DNA of 64,000 bases from CALINF01 sp039990395 (GTDB taxonomy: Bacteria; Pseudomonadota; Gammaproteobacteria; Pseudomonadales; Halieaceae). The translations under genes and the position numbers were made by a program. Positions 9,082 through 16,996 of the stretch are shown in pieces (within the stretch, counting starts at the first letter, position 1; every line of letters starts with the position of its first letter). The notes below the pieces were generated by a model. The model was given only the letters and a program-made list of their open reading frames with translations. It was not told where the DNA came from and searched no databases. The stretch spans positions 62,001 through 126,000 of the forward strand of contig JBDXFZ010000111.1 in the NCBI GenBank assembly GCA_039990395.1, read 5' to 3'.

Positions 9082-10308
9082 TCAGCCACCCATAAATTCG
9101 GCGTGATCTTCTTCAACCGCATTCGCCAATTCGGAAAGAATATCCGGATGTGCACTGATGACACGCGACCAACTGGGAATGAATGGGCGCTCCATTGGTC
9201 TGTCCAGAAACGCCTCTCCCGCTTTCATAATATTCTCTGCAAACAACTCAACACTTTTCTCTTCAGTATGTATATCCAGCGTTAAGCCATTCATGACAGC
9301 ATCGTTGTGATAAGTCTCAACGAAATCGAGCGCAATGCGATAGTAAGCAGCTTTTAGCGAGCGAAATAATTCTGAGTTGAATATCACCCCGCGTGTAGCC
9401 AGCTTTCTGAACAATGCCTTGGAAATGTCGATAGACATTTTGGACAAGCCCGCCTCGTCATTCCCAACCGACAGCACTTGATGTTTATGGTCATACACAT
9501 CGGCTATGTCGGCCTGGCAGAGTCGATTGTTGGCATAGTTGCGATACATCTCCGAAAGCACACCAATCTCAAGACCCCAATCGCTGGGAATTCGAATATC
9601 TGTTAAAACGTCACGACGGAAAGAAAACTCGCCCGCTAACGGGTATCTAAAGCTATCCATGTATTCCAGATACTCCATCTCGCCCAGCGTTTTCTTTAAC
9701 GCCCGCAAGAGCGGCGTAACAAGTAACCGACTGACACGACCATTTATTTTTCCATCCGCCACACGCGCGTAAAAGCCCTTGCAGAACTCATAGTTGAAGG
9801 ACGGGTTAGCTACGGGATAGATCAACCGCGCCAGCAGAGATCGGTCATAGGTGAGAATATCGCAATCATGCAATGCAACTGATTCGGCGCGCCCGGAGGC
9901 CAAAATGTAGCCCATGCAATACCAGACATTGCGCCCCTTACCCAACTCTTTTGGCGCTAGATCTTGGGCCTGCAGCTTGGCATCCAGCGCCTTCAGGCGA
10001 GGCCCATCATTCCAAAGCACCCGGTGATGCTGTGGCAATCGGTCGAAGAATTTTAGCGCATGCTCATACTGAGCTTTATCGGCCCGGTCCAGACCAATAA
10101 CAATTTCACTCAGATAAGGAACTTGTTCAAGATGATCCAGAATTTGCGGCAGGGCCTCGCCTTCCAGCTCTGAAAAAAGCGATGGCAGGATGAGCCCCAT
10201 TGGACGCTTCTTGGAGAACAGCATTAGCTCTTCTTCCATATCCTCCAACGAGCGCCCCGCGAGGTTATGCAAGGTTGTGATAATCCCGTTCTGATAAAAA
10301 TCACCCAT
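9082..10308 (-). CDS. gpgS: Glucosyl-3-phosphoglycerate synthase (GpgS-type, GT-A fold)
   Basis: Predicted to transfer glucose (or mannose) from an NDP-sugar to 3-phosphoglycerate, the first step of glucosylglycerate or mannosylglycerate synthesis. The protein has 408 residues. Visible motifs are GLILPSLFSE near the N-terminus, GKGRNVWYCMGY, and the metal-binding DxD in ALHDCDILTYDRSLL (near residue 150). The donor and the glucosyl versus mannosyl choice cannot be settled from sequence alone; the neighbouring GH13_18 phosphorylase points to glucosyl. It is third in the operon, 67 bp after the phosphatase gene and 3 bp before the phosphorylase gene. Confidence 0.82.
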   Translation of the reverse strand: MGDFYQNGIITTLHNLAGRSLEDMEEELMLFSKKRPMGLILPSLFSELEGEALPQILDHLEQVPYLSEIVIGLDRADKAQYEHALKFFDRLPQHHRVLWNDGPRLKALDAKLQAQDLAPKELGKGRNVWYCMGYILASGRAESVALHDCDILTYDRSLLARLIYPVANPSFNYEFCKGFYARVADGKINGRVSRLLVTPLLRALKKTLGEMEYLEYMDSFRYPLAGEFSFRRDVLTDIRIPSDWGLEIGVLSEMYRNYANNRLCQADIADVYDHKHQVLSVGNDEAGLSKMSIDISKALFRKLATRGVIFNSELFRSLKAAYYRIALDFVETYHNDAVMNGLTLDIHTEEKSVELFAENIMKAGEAFLDRPMERPFIPSWSRVISAHPDILSELANAVEEDHAEFMGG

Positions 10309-10375
10309 TGCTAAGACTCCTCGAAAATTTAGTTTTCACAGTATGCTGCTGACTTAAGTTTGGTTACGACTGGGC

Positions 10376-11248
10376 TCATGATCTGCGCTCTTGCAACCAC
10401 GCACCTACGCCTTCGTTCCAGCCATCCGGGCCCGGCTTATCGGAGTAGATTATCTTGTCACTCGGATCGCGAGACAATGCAGGAAAATCATGCACCGGCG
10501 AGCGAATGACTAGCGCTGAATGCGCTATCTCTAGCATTGGCAAATCGTTGCCGCTATCACCTATTGCGAGCGTATCAATGGGCTCGCAATCAAGGCATGC
10601 GGCTGTTGCGCGCGCTAGCCATTGCAGCGCTTTGCCTTTATCACACGAACCTGTGACGCCCAGAAAACGCCCACCTTGCGCGACCGTCGCGCCACGGGAC
10701 TCGAGTTCGGCGATGAACGCCTCGCGTCGCTCGACACTACCCAGCCAATGCACGGGTTCACTGAACTCGCGCTGATTTGCCAGCGCAGCGTCTTCTTCAC
10801 TCAATCCCGTAAGCCCGGCTATTTTTTCAATACCCATGCGAGAGAAATGGTCAAACTCGCCAGCGTATTCGTCTTGAAGTAGATCCAGGATTGCTAGCCA
10901 GCTAGCCCGTGTATCCGATGTCGCGTGTAGCAGATATCCATCCTTGTATTGGAGAACCCCGTCTTCGAGCGCGTTGGAAAACGTGGAGAAAGCACCGTCG
11001 AGCCACGTCTGAGGTATAAAAATCGCCGCACCGTTTTCCACAATAAAGGGTGCACTATTGTCTATTATGGCTCTGATCTTCTCCATCTCCGCGCGCGTTT
11101 TGCTTGAGCACAGCACTAGCGGGATAGACTGCCTGGCCAGTTCGGCAATTGCAGGCAGCGCGGCAGTAAAACTGTAAGAATAGTGATCGAGTAACGAGCC
11201 ATCCAAATCGCTAAAAACCATGGCTTGTCGCCGAGAAGTGGTCTTCAT
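10376..11248 (-). CDS. Glucosyl-/mannosyl-3-phosphoglycerate phosphatase (HAD-IIB)
   Basis: Cytoplasmic HAD-superfamily phosphatase of 290 residues, MpgP/GpgP family. Motif I with the nucleophile is FSDLDGSLLDH (near residue 13), motif II is VLCSSKTRAEM, and motif IV is AIGDSGNDLPML (near 230). The class IIB cap lies between II and IV. It would remove the phosphate from glucosyl-3-phosphoglycerate to yield the compatible solute glucosylglycerate. The start codon overlaps the stop of the upstream kinase gene by 4 bp (ATGA type), which indicates translational coupling. The family name says mannosyl, but these enzymes often accept both sugars, so the operon context is used for the call. Confidence 0.85.
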   Translation of the reverse strand: MKTTSRRQAMVFSDLDGSLLDHYSYSFTAALPAIAELARQSIPLVLCSSKTRAEMEKIRAIIDNSAPFIVENGAAIFIPQTWLDGAFSTFSNALEDGVLQYKDGYLLHATSDTRASWLAILDLLQDEYAGEFDHFSRMGIEKIAGLTGLSEEDAALANQREFSEPVHWLGSVERREAFIAELESRGATVAQGGRFLGVTGSCDKGKALQWLARATAACLDCEPIDTLAIGDSGNDLPMLEIAHSALVIRSPVHDFPALSRDPSDKIIYSDKPGPDGWNEGVGAWLQERRS

Positions 11249-12177
11249 GGGTTACCCGACAAGCGATGACTGACGGCACATACATTACGCTGGGCATCCA
11301 GAGACAATAGATACCCGACATGGCAAGGCAGTGTCGCAAGGCACTCTTTAGTCAGGCGCTCATAATGTTGCACAAACCGTTGCAGATCCTCGGCTGACTG
11401 CAACGCGTTGGACTCTGAATCATCCGTCAGGGACTCGCGCAGTTTTTGCTCTTGCTCACTGCGCCAAGCCAGCACACAGTCGAAATCTGGCGCGGCCAGC
11501 ATTACCCAGAAATCTACACAGTCATACAGCGGCAGGTAATCATTGGCCAGACAGCAATTAACCCAACGCCGCCAGACGCCATCCCTATCCTCCTGCTGCT
11601 CTAGCGCGTTTAACGGTTGCTCCAGGACTTGATCCTCCTGCGGCCGGGCACCCAGGCACCAACCTTCCAAAAGCACAATATCCAGAGCGCCTGTCCAGCG
11701 CTTCAATTCCTTCACCGGCTTCCTGTCGTCTGTGGCCTTGTCAAAACTCGGGATGACGACATCGCTGCTGCGTGCAGGGTTAAGCAACTGGGCAACAGTG
11801 GTCTTCAACAGAGAGATGTCGTGAGTCCCGGGCACCCCACGCGTGGCGCACAACGGGTGAACACTTTCGGCAAGAGATTGACGTTCGTGATGGGTGAGAT
11901 AAAAGTCATCGATCGAGAGTGCCAGCGCGCGTTTGCCGTACTGCGCCGTCAAAACGGCTTGCAAGTAGTCGCAAAGGGTCGTCTTTCCCGAGCCCTGACT
12001 CCCATTAACGGCAACAAGTATGGGGCCTGACGCACCATCGTGGTGCGCCGCGATCGAATTTGCCAGGGGGTCGAACCATTCTTGTGCACTACTGAGATAG
12101 TTCCGTCCAAGACGGTGCCGAGCCAACAAGGCGGCCTGCCAATCAGTTATGCGTGGACTTTGGGTAGATTCGGTCAA
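11245..12177 (-). CDS. D-glycerate 3-kinase, GLYK-type P-loop kinase
   Basis: P-loop kinase of 310 residues. Walker A is VNGSQGSGKTTLCDYL (near residue 58), followed by LALSIDDFYLTHHERQ and VVIPSFDKATDDRKP, characteristic of the plant-type glycerate kinase family. LLEGWCLGARP is the later conserved block. Predicted reaction: D-glycerate plus ATP gives 3-phosphoglycerate. First gene of the operon. In this context it would recycle the D-glycerate released by the phosphorylase to 3-phosphoglycerate, which is the acceptor used by the synthase two genes later, closing a cycle. The start is the ATG at 12177, 107 bp after aceF on the same strand, so readthrough from the pdh operon is possible. Confidence 0.85.
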   Translation of the reverse strand: MTESTQSPRITDWQAALLARHRLGRNYLSSAQEWFDPLANSIAAHHDGASGPILVAVNGSQGSGKTTLCDYLQAVLTAQYGKRALALSIDDFYLTHHERQSLAESVHPLCATRGVPGTHDISLLKTTVAQLLNPARSSDVVIPSFDKATDDRKPVKELKRWTGALDIVLLEGWCLGARPQEDQVLEQPLNALEQQEDRDGVWRRWVNCCLANDYLPLYDCVDFWVMLAAPDFDCVLAWRSEQEQKLRESLTDDSESNALQSAEDLQRFVQHYERLTKECLATLPCHVGYLLSLDAQRNVCAVSHRLSGNP

Positions 12178-12249
12178 GTACTGTCCTTAACGGGCTCAAC
12201 TCCCCAAGATAAAGCACTAACCATGCCAACAGGCACCAATACGATACGC

Positions 12250-12273
12250 GGCCACCTGCACAAGGCAGAGGCC
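12250..12273 (-). terminator. Imperfect GC hairpin between aceF and the glycerate kinase gene
   Basis: GGCC-CTGC arms pair with GCAG-GGCC around a short loop, with one- and two-base bulges. It lies just downstream of the aceF stop on the minus strand. No run of T follows, so this may only be a weak or factor-dependent terminator. Confidence 0.3.
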
Positions 12274-12284
12274 CCCTTACACTG

Positions 12285-13988
12285 TTACAGACTGAGCTTA
12301 CGAATATCGCTCAGCAGTGAGGCGAGCTGGGTGAGAAAGCGACCCGCATCTCCTCCGTTGATCACACGGTGATCATAAGATAACGACAGCGGCAACATCC
12401 TGCGCGGCTCAAATGCCTGCCCATTCCATACGGGCTGATCTTGCGCTCGTGAAACACCAAGAATACCCACCTCGGGCGTGTTTACTATTGGTGTAAAGCC
12501 TCGGCCACCAATATTGCCCAGGCTGGATATCGAGAAACAGCCGCCTTGCATTTCTTGTGGACTTAACTTGCGATCTCGGGCCTTGCCAGCCAGCTCGATA
12601 ACCTCACTCGCCAGCTCCCAGATCGTTTTCTTATCGACATCACGCAGCACCGGCACCATAAGACCCGCTGGCGTATCCACCGCCATTCCAATATGGATGT
12701 AGTCCTTGTACACCAACTCTTCGCCACCAGAGGCAAGCGATGTGCAGAACTTGGGGTTGTCGCGCAGCGCAACGGCGCAGGCTTTTAATATGAACGGCAT
12801 GGGTGTGATTTTGGTGCCACGGCTTTCAGCCTCGGCCTTTAACGTGGCTCGAAACGCTTCCAGATCGGTAATATCAGCATCATCGAACTGGGTGACATGG
12901 GGCACGTTGAGCCAGCTACGATGCATGTTCGCAGCCGTCAATTTGTCTAGCTTGCTGCGCTTCGTTATTTCAACCTCACCAAACTTGGCAAAGTCGACTT
13001 CTGGCACTGCGGGAATACCCGATCCGGATGTCGCTGCTCCCGTCGAAGGTGTATTACTGAGCGCTGTTTGCACAAATTCGTGTAGGTCTTCTTTCAGAAT
13101 GCGCTGGCGAGGTCCGGAACCGGTTACCTGCTCGAGAGTAACGCCAAGTTCGCGCGCCAGCTTGCGCACCGCCGGCCCTGCGTGAGCGCTCTTACCGCTG
13201 GCGGCTCTGCTTTGTCCAGATGAGGCTGCAGGAGCGCCTGGAGTAACTGCTGGTGTACTTGCTGGTGTATTTGCTGGTGGAACGGGCTTATTCGCCTGTG
13301 GCTCAGGTGTTGAAGTAGGCGCAGGGGTTGCAGCGGGCGAAACTTGACCAATACTCCGCAGCGTTACAACGCTATCACCCTGTTTGACAGATTGCCCCTC
13401 AGCAACCAGCACTGCGAGCACCTCTCCTGCGTGGCTGGACGGCACTTCCATCGACGCCTTGTCTGACTCAAGAACAACAAGAGAATCTCCCTCATTAACC
13501 TGATCGCCTACCTTAACCACTATTTCAATCAGGTCGACTTCGTCATCTGTGCCAATATCAGGCACTGTCACCGTCACTTCAGTACTTTGCTCGCCAGCTC
13601 CTGAATTGCTCGTGGCTGGTTCGGCAGTGGACGCGCCAGGCTTCTCTGACTCGGTAGTAGGGGTGCTCTCTTGCTGACTTTCAGCAACGACTGGCGGCTC
13701 TGATTGAGCGGGTTCAGCTTGCTGCGATGGTTCAGGTGACGCGCCCTCCCCGGCGACTTCCATAACGACGATCGGCGCGCCCTCAGATAGCTCATCACCC
13801 TCGCTCACAAGCAGCTCTGTCACTGTGCCGGCTACCGTCGAGGGAATTTCCATGGACGCCTTGTCAGACTCCAATACGATTAGCCCCTGCTCCAGCTCTA
13901 CCTCATCGCCTACCGCCACCAAAATCTCAATGACTTCTGCGTCTTCCGCTCCGCCGATATCCGGCACTGTTACTTGTTGCTTTGCCAC
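12285..13988 (-). CDS. aceF: Pyruvate dehydrogenase E2, dihydrolipoyl acetyltransferase
   Basis: Core of the pyruvate dehydrogenase complex; transfers the acetyl group from lipoyl to CoA. The protein has 567 residues. Two lipoyl domains (about 3-80 and 138-212) each carry the lipoylated lysine in LESDKASMEIPS / LESDKASMEVPS. They are joined by Ser/Glu/Pro/Ala-rich linkers. The peripheral subunit-binding domain is AGPAVRKLARELGVTL (near 268), and the catalytic domain runs from ~335 to the end. The catalytic HxxxDG motif reads DHRVINGG, with Asn for Asp, a variant common in gammaproteobacterial AceF. The gene starts 38 bp after aceE. The E3 gene (lpd) is not in this window. E. coli AceF has three lipoyl domains; this one has two. 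Confidence 0.95.
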   Translation of the reverse strand: MAKQQVTVPDIGGAEDAEVIEILVAVGDEVELEQGLIVLESDKASMEIPSTVAGTVTELLVSEGDELSEGAPIVVMEVAGEGASPEPSQQAEPAQSEPPVVAESQQESTPTTESEKPGASTAEPATSNSGAGEQSTEVTVTVPDIGTDDEVDLIEIVVKVGDQVNEGDSLVVLESDKASMEVPSSHAGEVLAVLVAEGQSVKQGDSVVTLRSIGQVSPAATPAPTSTPEPQANKPVPPANTPASTPAVTPGAPAASSGQSRAASGKSAHAGPAVRKLARELGVTLEQVTGSGPRQRILKEDLHEFVQTALSNTPSTGAATSGSGIPAVPEVDFAKFGEVEITKRSKLDKLTAANMHRSWLNVPHVTQFDDADITDLEAFRATLKAEAESRGTKITPMPFILKACAVALRDNPKFCTSLASGGEELVYKDYIHIGMAVDTPAGLMVPVLRDVDKKTIWELASEVIELAGKARDRKLSPQEMQGGCFSISSLGNIGGRGFTPIVNTPEVGILGVSRAQDQPVWNGQAFEPRRMLPLSLSYDHRVINGGDAGRFLTQLASLLSDIRKLSL

Positions 13989-14026
13989 GTGTCTGTCCTC
14001 TTAATCCGTACGCTGAACGAGAGTTA

Positions 14027-16696
14027 TCACAATGACAACGGGTCGAGTTTATCGGCGGGAATACCGAGCTTTCGAATCGCCTCTGACACGACAGAAAGCT
14101 CTATCTTCCCCTCATCAGCCAGTGCTTTGAGACTGGCGAGCACCACATATTCGCGACTCACTTCAAAAAACTTTCGCAGCTTCGAGCGCGTATCACTGCG
14201 ACCAAACCCATCGGTGCCCAACACGCTGAGCCTACCCGGAACGAATTCGCGAATCTGATCCACGTAGGACTTCATGTAGTCAGTTGCCGCGATAACCGGC
14301 CCATCGGCTTGTTCGAGTAGCTCAGTTACGTAGGGTACGCGTGGAGTCTCCTGGGGATGCATCATGTTCCAGCGCACCTTGGCTTTACCTTCGCGCTGCA
14401 ACTCATTTACGCTGGTCAGGCTCCAAATGTCAGACGCCACGTTGTAGTCACTTTCGAGAATCTCAGCAGCGGCTTCTACCTCACGCAAAATCGTGCCGCC
14501 GCCCATCAGTTGTACTCGTAATCCCTCTTTGCGCTGAGACTTTTTGAGACAGTACATACCCTTGATGATGCCTTCCTCTACCCCCGGAGGCATTTCTGGC
14601 TGCACATAGTTCTCGTTCATCGTTGTAATGTAGTAGAACTTGTTCTCGCCCTCCTCATACATCCGGCGCAGGCCATCCTGAATGATGACCGCCAGCTCGT
14701 AGGCATAGGTGGGGTCGTAACTCACACAGTTAGGAATGGTGCTGGCAGCCAGATGGCTGTGCCCATCCTGATGCTGCAGTCCCTCGCCATTGAGCGTTGT
14801 CCTGCCCGCTGTTGCACCAATCAGAAAACCGCGAGCCTGGCTATCGCCCGCCGCCCAGGCCAGATCACCTATACGCTGGAAACCAAACATGGAGTAGTAA
14901 ATGTAGAACGGCACCATGGAGTAACCGCTGGTGGAGTACGAGGTTGCGGCTGCCAGCCAGGCCGAGAAAGCACCGGCTTCATTAATACCCTCTTCCAGAA
15001 TCTGTCCCTGCTGATCTTCTTTGTAGAACATAATCTGACCAGCATCATGAGGCGTGTACTGCTGCCCCATCGACGAATAGATTCCCAGCTGGCGGAACAT
15101 GCCTTCCATACCGAAGGTACGGGCCTCATCAGGCACAATAGGTACAACGCGCTCGCCAATGGCCTTTTCCTTAACCAGGCTCGACAGCATGCGAACGAAC
15201 GCCATGGTTGTAGATATCTCGCGCTTGCCGCTGCCTCTTAGCTGACTAGCAAACGATTCGATCCCTGGCGCTTCCAGCCGCTCGAGCTCCTGTCGTCTAG
15301 CAGGAATCAGACCGCCAAGTTCCTCGCGTCGCTGACGCATATAACGCATCTCGGGGCTATCCGGCGCGGGTCTGTAATACGGCACTTCCTCAAGCTCTGC
15401 ATCACTAATGGGAATAGCAAAACGATCACGAAACGCTTTCAGACTGTCAAAATCCAATTTCTTCAGTGAATGGGTTTCGTTATTTGCCTCTCCAGCTTCA
15501 CCGGTGCCATAGCCCTTCACCGTCATGGCCAGAATCACAGTGGGCTTTTCGTTCTGTGCTACCGCCTCCGCATAGGCTGCATAGACCTTGTAGGGATCGT
15601 GACCTCCCCTGTTGAGATACATAATGTCGTCATCAGACAAATCGGCCACTAAGTCCAACAGCTCGGGATATTTACCGAAGAAATGTTCACGGGTGTATGC
15701 GCCGCCGTTGTATTTGTAGTTCTGCAATTCGCCGTCACAGACCTCGTCCATTCGCTGCTGCAGCAGGCCCGTGTGATCATTTTCCAATAGTGGATCCCAC
15801 TTGCGACCCCAAATCACCTTTTTCACGTCCCAGCCTGCGCCGCGAAACACACCTTCGAGCTCTTGAATGATTTTGCCGTTGCCGCGCACAGGGCCATCGA
15901 GGCGCTGCAGATTGCAGTTGATGACGAAAATGAGATTGCCCAACTTCTCACGCCCGGCCATGGCGATTGCACCGAGTGACTCAGGTTCGTCGCTTTCACC
16001 ATCCCCCATGAAGCACCAGACATTGCGGTCTTTATGATCGAGCAGTCCGCGGCTGGACTGGTACTTCATCACATGGGCTTGGTAAATCGCCTGAATCGGA
16101 CCCAGACCCATCGATACCGTGGGGAACTGCCAGTAATCTGGCATCAGCCAGGGATGCGGGTAAGACGACAGACCTGCGCCATCGACCTCGCGTCGAAAAT
16201 TATCGAGCTGCTCTTCGTTGAAGCGACCCTCCAGATAAGAGCGCGCATACATACCGGGTGCGCTATGGCCCTGATAAAACACCAGATCACCCGGATGTTC
16301 ACCCTCTGCACCCCTGAAAAAGTGATTAAAGCCAATATCGTAAAGCGTTGCACTGGATGAGAAACTGGAGATATGCCCCCCAAGACCTTCATCGTTGTCG
16401 TTCGCTCGCATTACCATGGCCAACGCATTCCAACGAACCAGTGATCGAATACGACGTTCCATAAAGAGATCACCCGGCAGCGATTTCTCATCGGCCGGCG
16501 CAATCGTATTGCGAAAGGGCGTGGTGATCGCGGTTGGTAGTTGCATCCCGGTTTCGATGGCGTGCTTGCTGAGCTCTTCCAGCAAATAGGTTGCACGCTC
16601 TGATCCGCCGTTTTTCAGTACGGAGTCCAGCGCCTCCAGCCATTCGCGCGTTTCGATGGGATCCTGATCTTCGATCATGCTGGCATGCTCCTGCAC
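14027..16696 (-). CDS. aceE: Pyruvate dehydrogenase E1, homodimeric type
   Basis: Thiamine-diphosphate enzyme that decarboxylates pyruvate and acetylates the E2 lipoyl group. At 889 residues it is close to E. coli AceE (887). The ThDP-binding motif starts at GDGESDEPES and ends at NCNLQRLDGP (near residues 230-262). The N-terminal segment EDQDPIETREWLEALDSVL is typical. It is the first gene of the aceE-aceF operon. Possible starts are ATG at 16696 and the later in-frame ATG at 16678 (MIEDQDP), which is closer to the family start. Upstream lie two matching palindromes, probably operators. Confidence 0.96.
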   Translation of the reverse strand: MQEHASMIEDQDPIETREWLEALDSVLKNGGSERATYLLEELSKHAIETGMQLPTAITTPFRNTIAPADEKSLPGDLFMERRIRSLVRWNALAMVMRANDNDEGLGGHISSFSSSATLYDIGFNHFFRGAEGEHPGDLVFYQGHSAPGMYARSYLEGRFNEEQLDNFRREVDGAGLSSYPHPWLMPDYWQFPTVSMGLGPIQAIYQAHVMKYQSSRGLLDHKDRNVWCFMGDGESDEPESLGAIAMAGREKLGNLIFVINCNLQRLDGPVRGNGKIIQELEGVFRGAGWDVKKVIWGRKWDPLLENDHTGLLQQRMDEVCDGELQNYKYNGGAYTREHFFGKYPELLDLVADLSDDDIMYLNRGGHDPYKVYAAYAEAVAQNEKPTVILAMTVKGYGTGEAGEANNETHSLKKLDFDSLKAFRDRFAIPISDAELEEVPYYRPAPDSPEMRYMRQRREELGGLIPARRQELERLEAPGIESFASQLRGSGKREISTTMAFVRMLSSLVKEKAIGERVVPIVPDEARTFGMEGMFRQLGIYSSMGQQYTPHDAGQIMFYKEDQQGQILEEGINEAGAFSAWLAAATSYSTSGYSMVPFYIYYSMFGFQRIGDLAWAAGDSQARGFLIGATAGRTTLNGEGLQHQDGHSHLAASTIPNCVSYDPTYAYELAVIIQDGLRRMYEEGENKFYYITTMNENYVQPEMPPGVEEGIIKGMYCLKKSQRKEGLRVQLMGGGTILREVEAAAEILESDYNVASDIWSLTSVNELQREGKAKVRWNMMHPQETPRVPYVTELLEQADGPVIAATDYMKSYVDQIREFVPGRLSVLGTDGFGRSDTRSKLRKFFEVSREYVVLASLKALADEGKIELSVVSEAIRKLGIPADKLDPLSL

Positions 16697-16714
16697 ATAG
16701 CGTTTTTTCGATAG

Positions 16715-16733
16715 GTAGTTCTAATTTAGAACC
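16715..16733. promoter_or_regulatory. Palindromic operator-like site 1, upstream of aceE
   Basis: The core GTTCTAATTTAGAAC (16718-16732) is a perfect 6-3-6 inverted repeat. Read on the minus strand the wider site is GGTTCTAAATTAGAAC. It starts 22 bp upstream of the aceE ATG at 16696. A TATAAT sequence on the minus strand lies immediately upstream (16735-16740), so the site would overlap the transcription start and fits a repressor. I see no good -35 partner. It shares its core with site 2 at 16846. Confidence 0.6.
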
Positions 16734-16845
16734 AATTATAATTATTGGGTTATTCGCTCTAAATCGAGAGAAAGAGGCTCTCGAGCCGACGAGGAGAGCT
16801 CAAACCAGAACGCAACTATACCAGATTCTGCGGAATAGGGAATTT

Positions 16846-16862
16846 GGTTCTATTTTAGAACC
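16846..16862. promoter_or_regulatory. Palindromic operator-like site 2, upstream of aceE
   Basis: GGTTCTATTTTAGAACC is a perfect 7-3-7 inverted repeat, about 150 bp upstream of aceE. On the minus strand it reads GGTTCTAAAATAGAACC, the same core as site 1. The E. coli PdhR box is ATTGGTnnnACCAAT; this is a different sequence, so another regulator is more likely. The 300-bp gap 16697-16996 otherwise holds only the hairpin at 16918. Confidence 0.55.
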
Positions 16863-16917
16863 TTATATTACTGAAAAACCAGACTCGGAAGCAGCCTTTG
16901 AAGTTGAGAAATCGCCT

Positions 16918-16940
16918 CCCGGTGCGGCTGCTACACCGGG
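16918..16940 (-). terminator. Perfect 7-bp hairpin after the M16 peptidase gene
   Basis: CCCGGTG and CACCGGG arms with a 9-base loop, about 60 bp downstream of the peptidase stop codon. No T tract follows on the minus strand, so termination is possible but unproven. Confidence 0.4.
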
Positions 16941-16996
16941 TAGTCGTAAAGGCACACACAGCGCCTAACTCTGATGCTATCCCCGCATGTAAGGGC

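Noticed and set aside
14753..15241. 162-residue open frame on the plus strand inside aceE
   Set aside because: Shadow of aceE codon usage; no domain, no ribosome binding site.
16718..16862. PdhR boxes upstream of aceE
   Set aside because: The palindromes read GGTTCTA-N3-TAGAACC, not ATTGGT-N3-ACCAAT.
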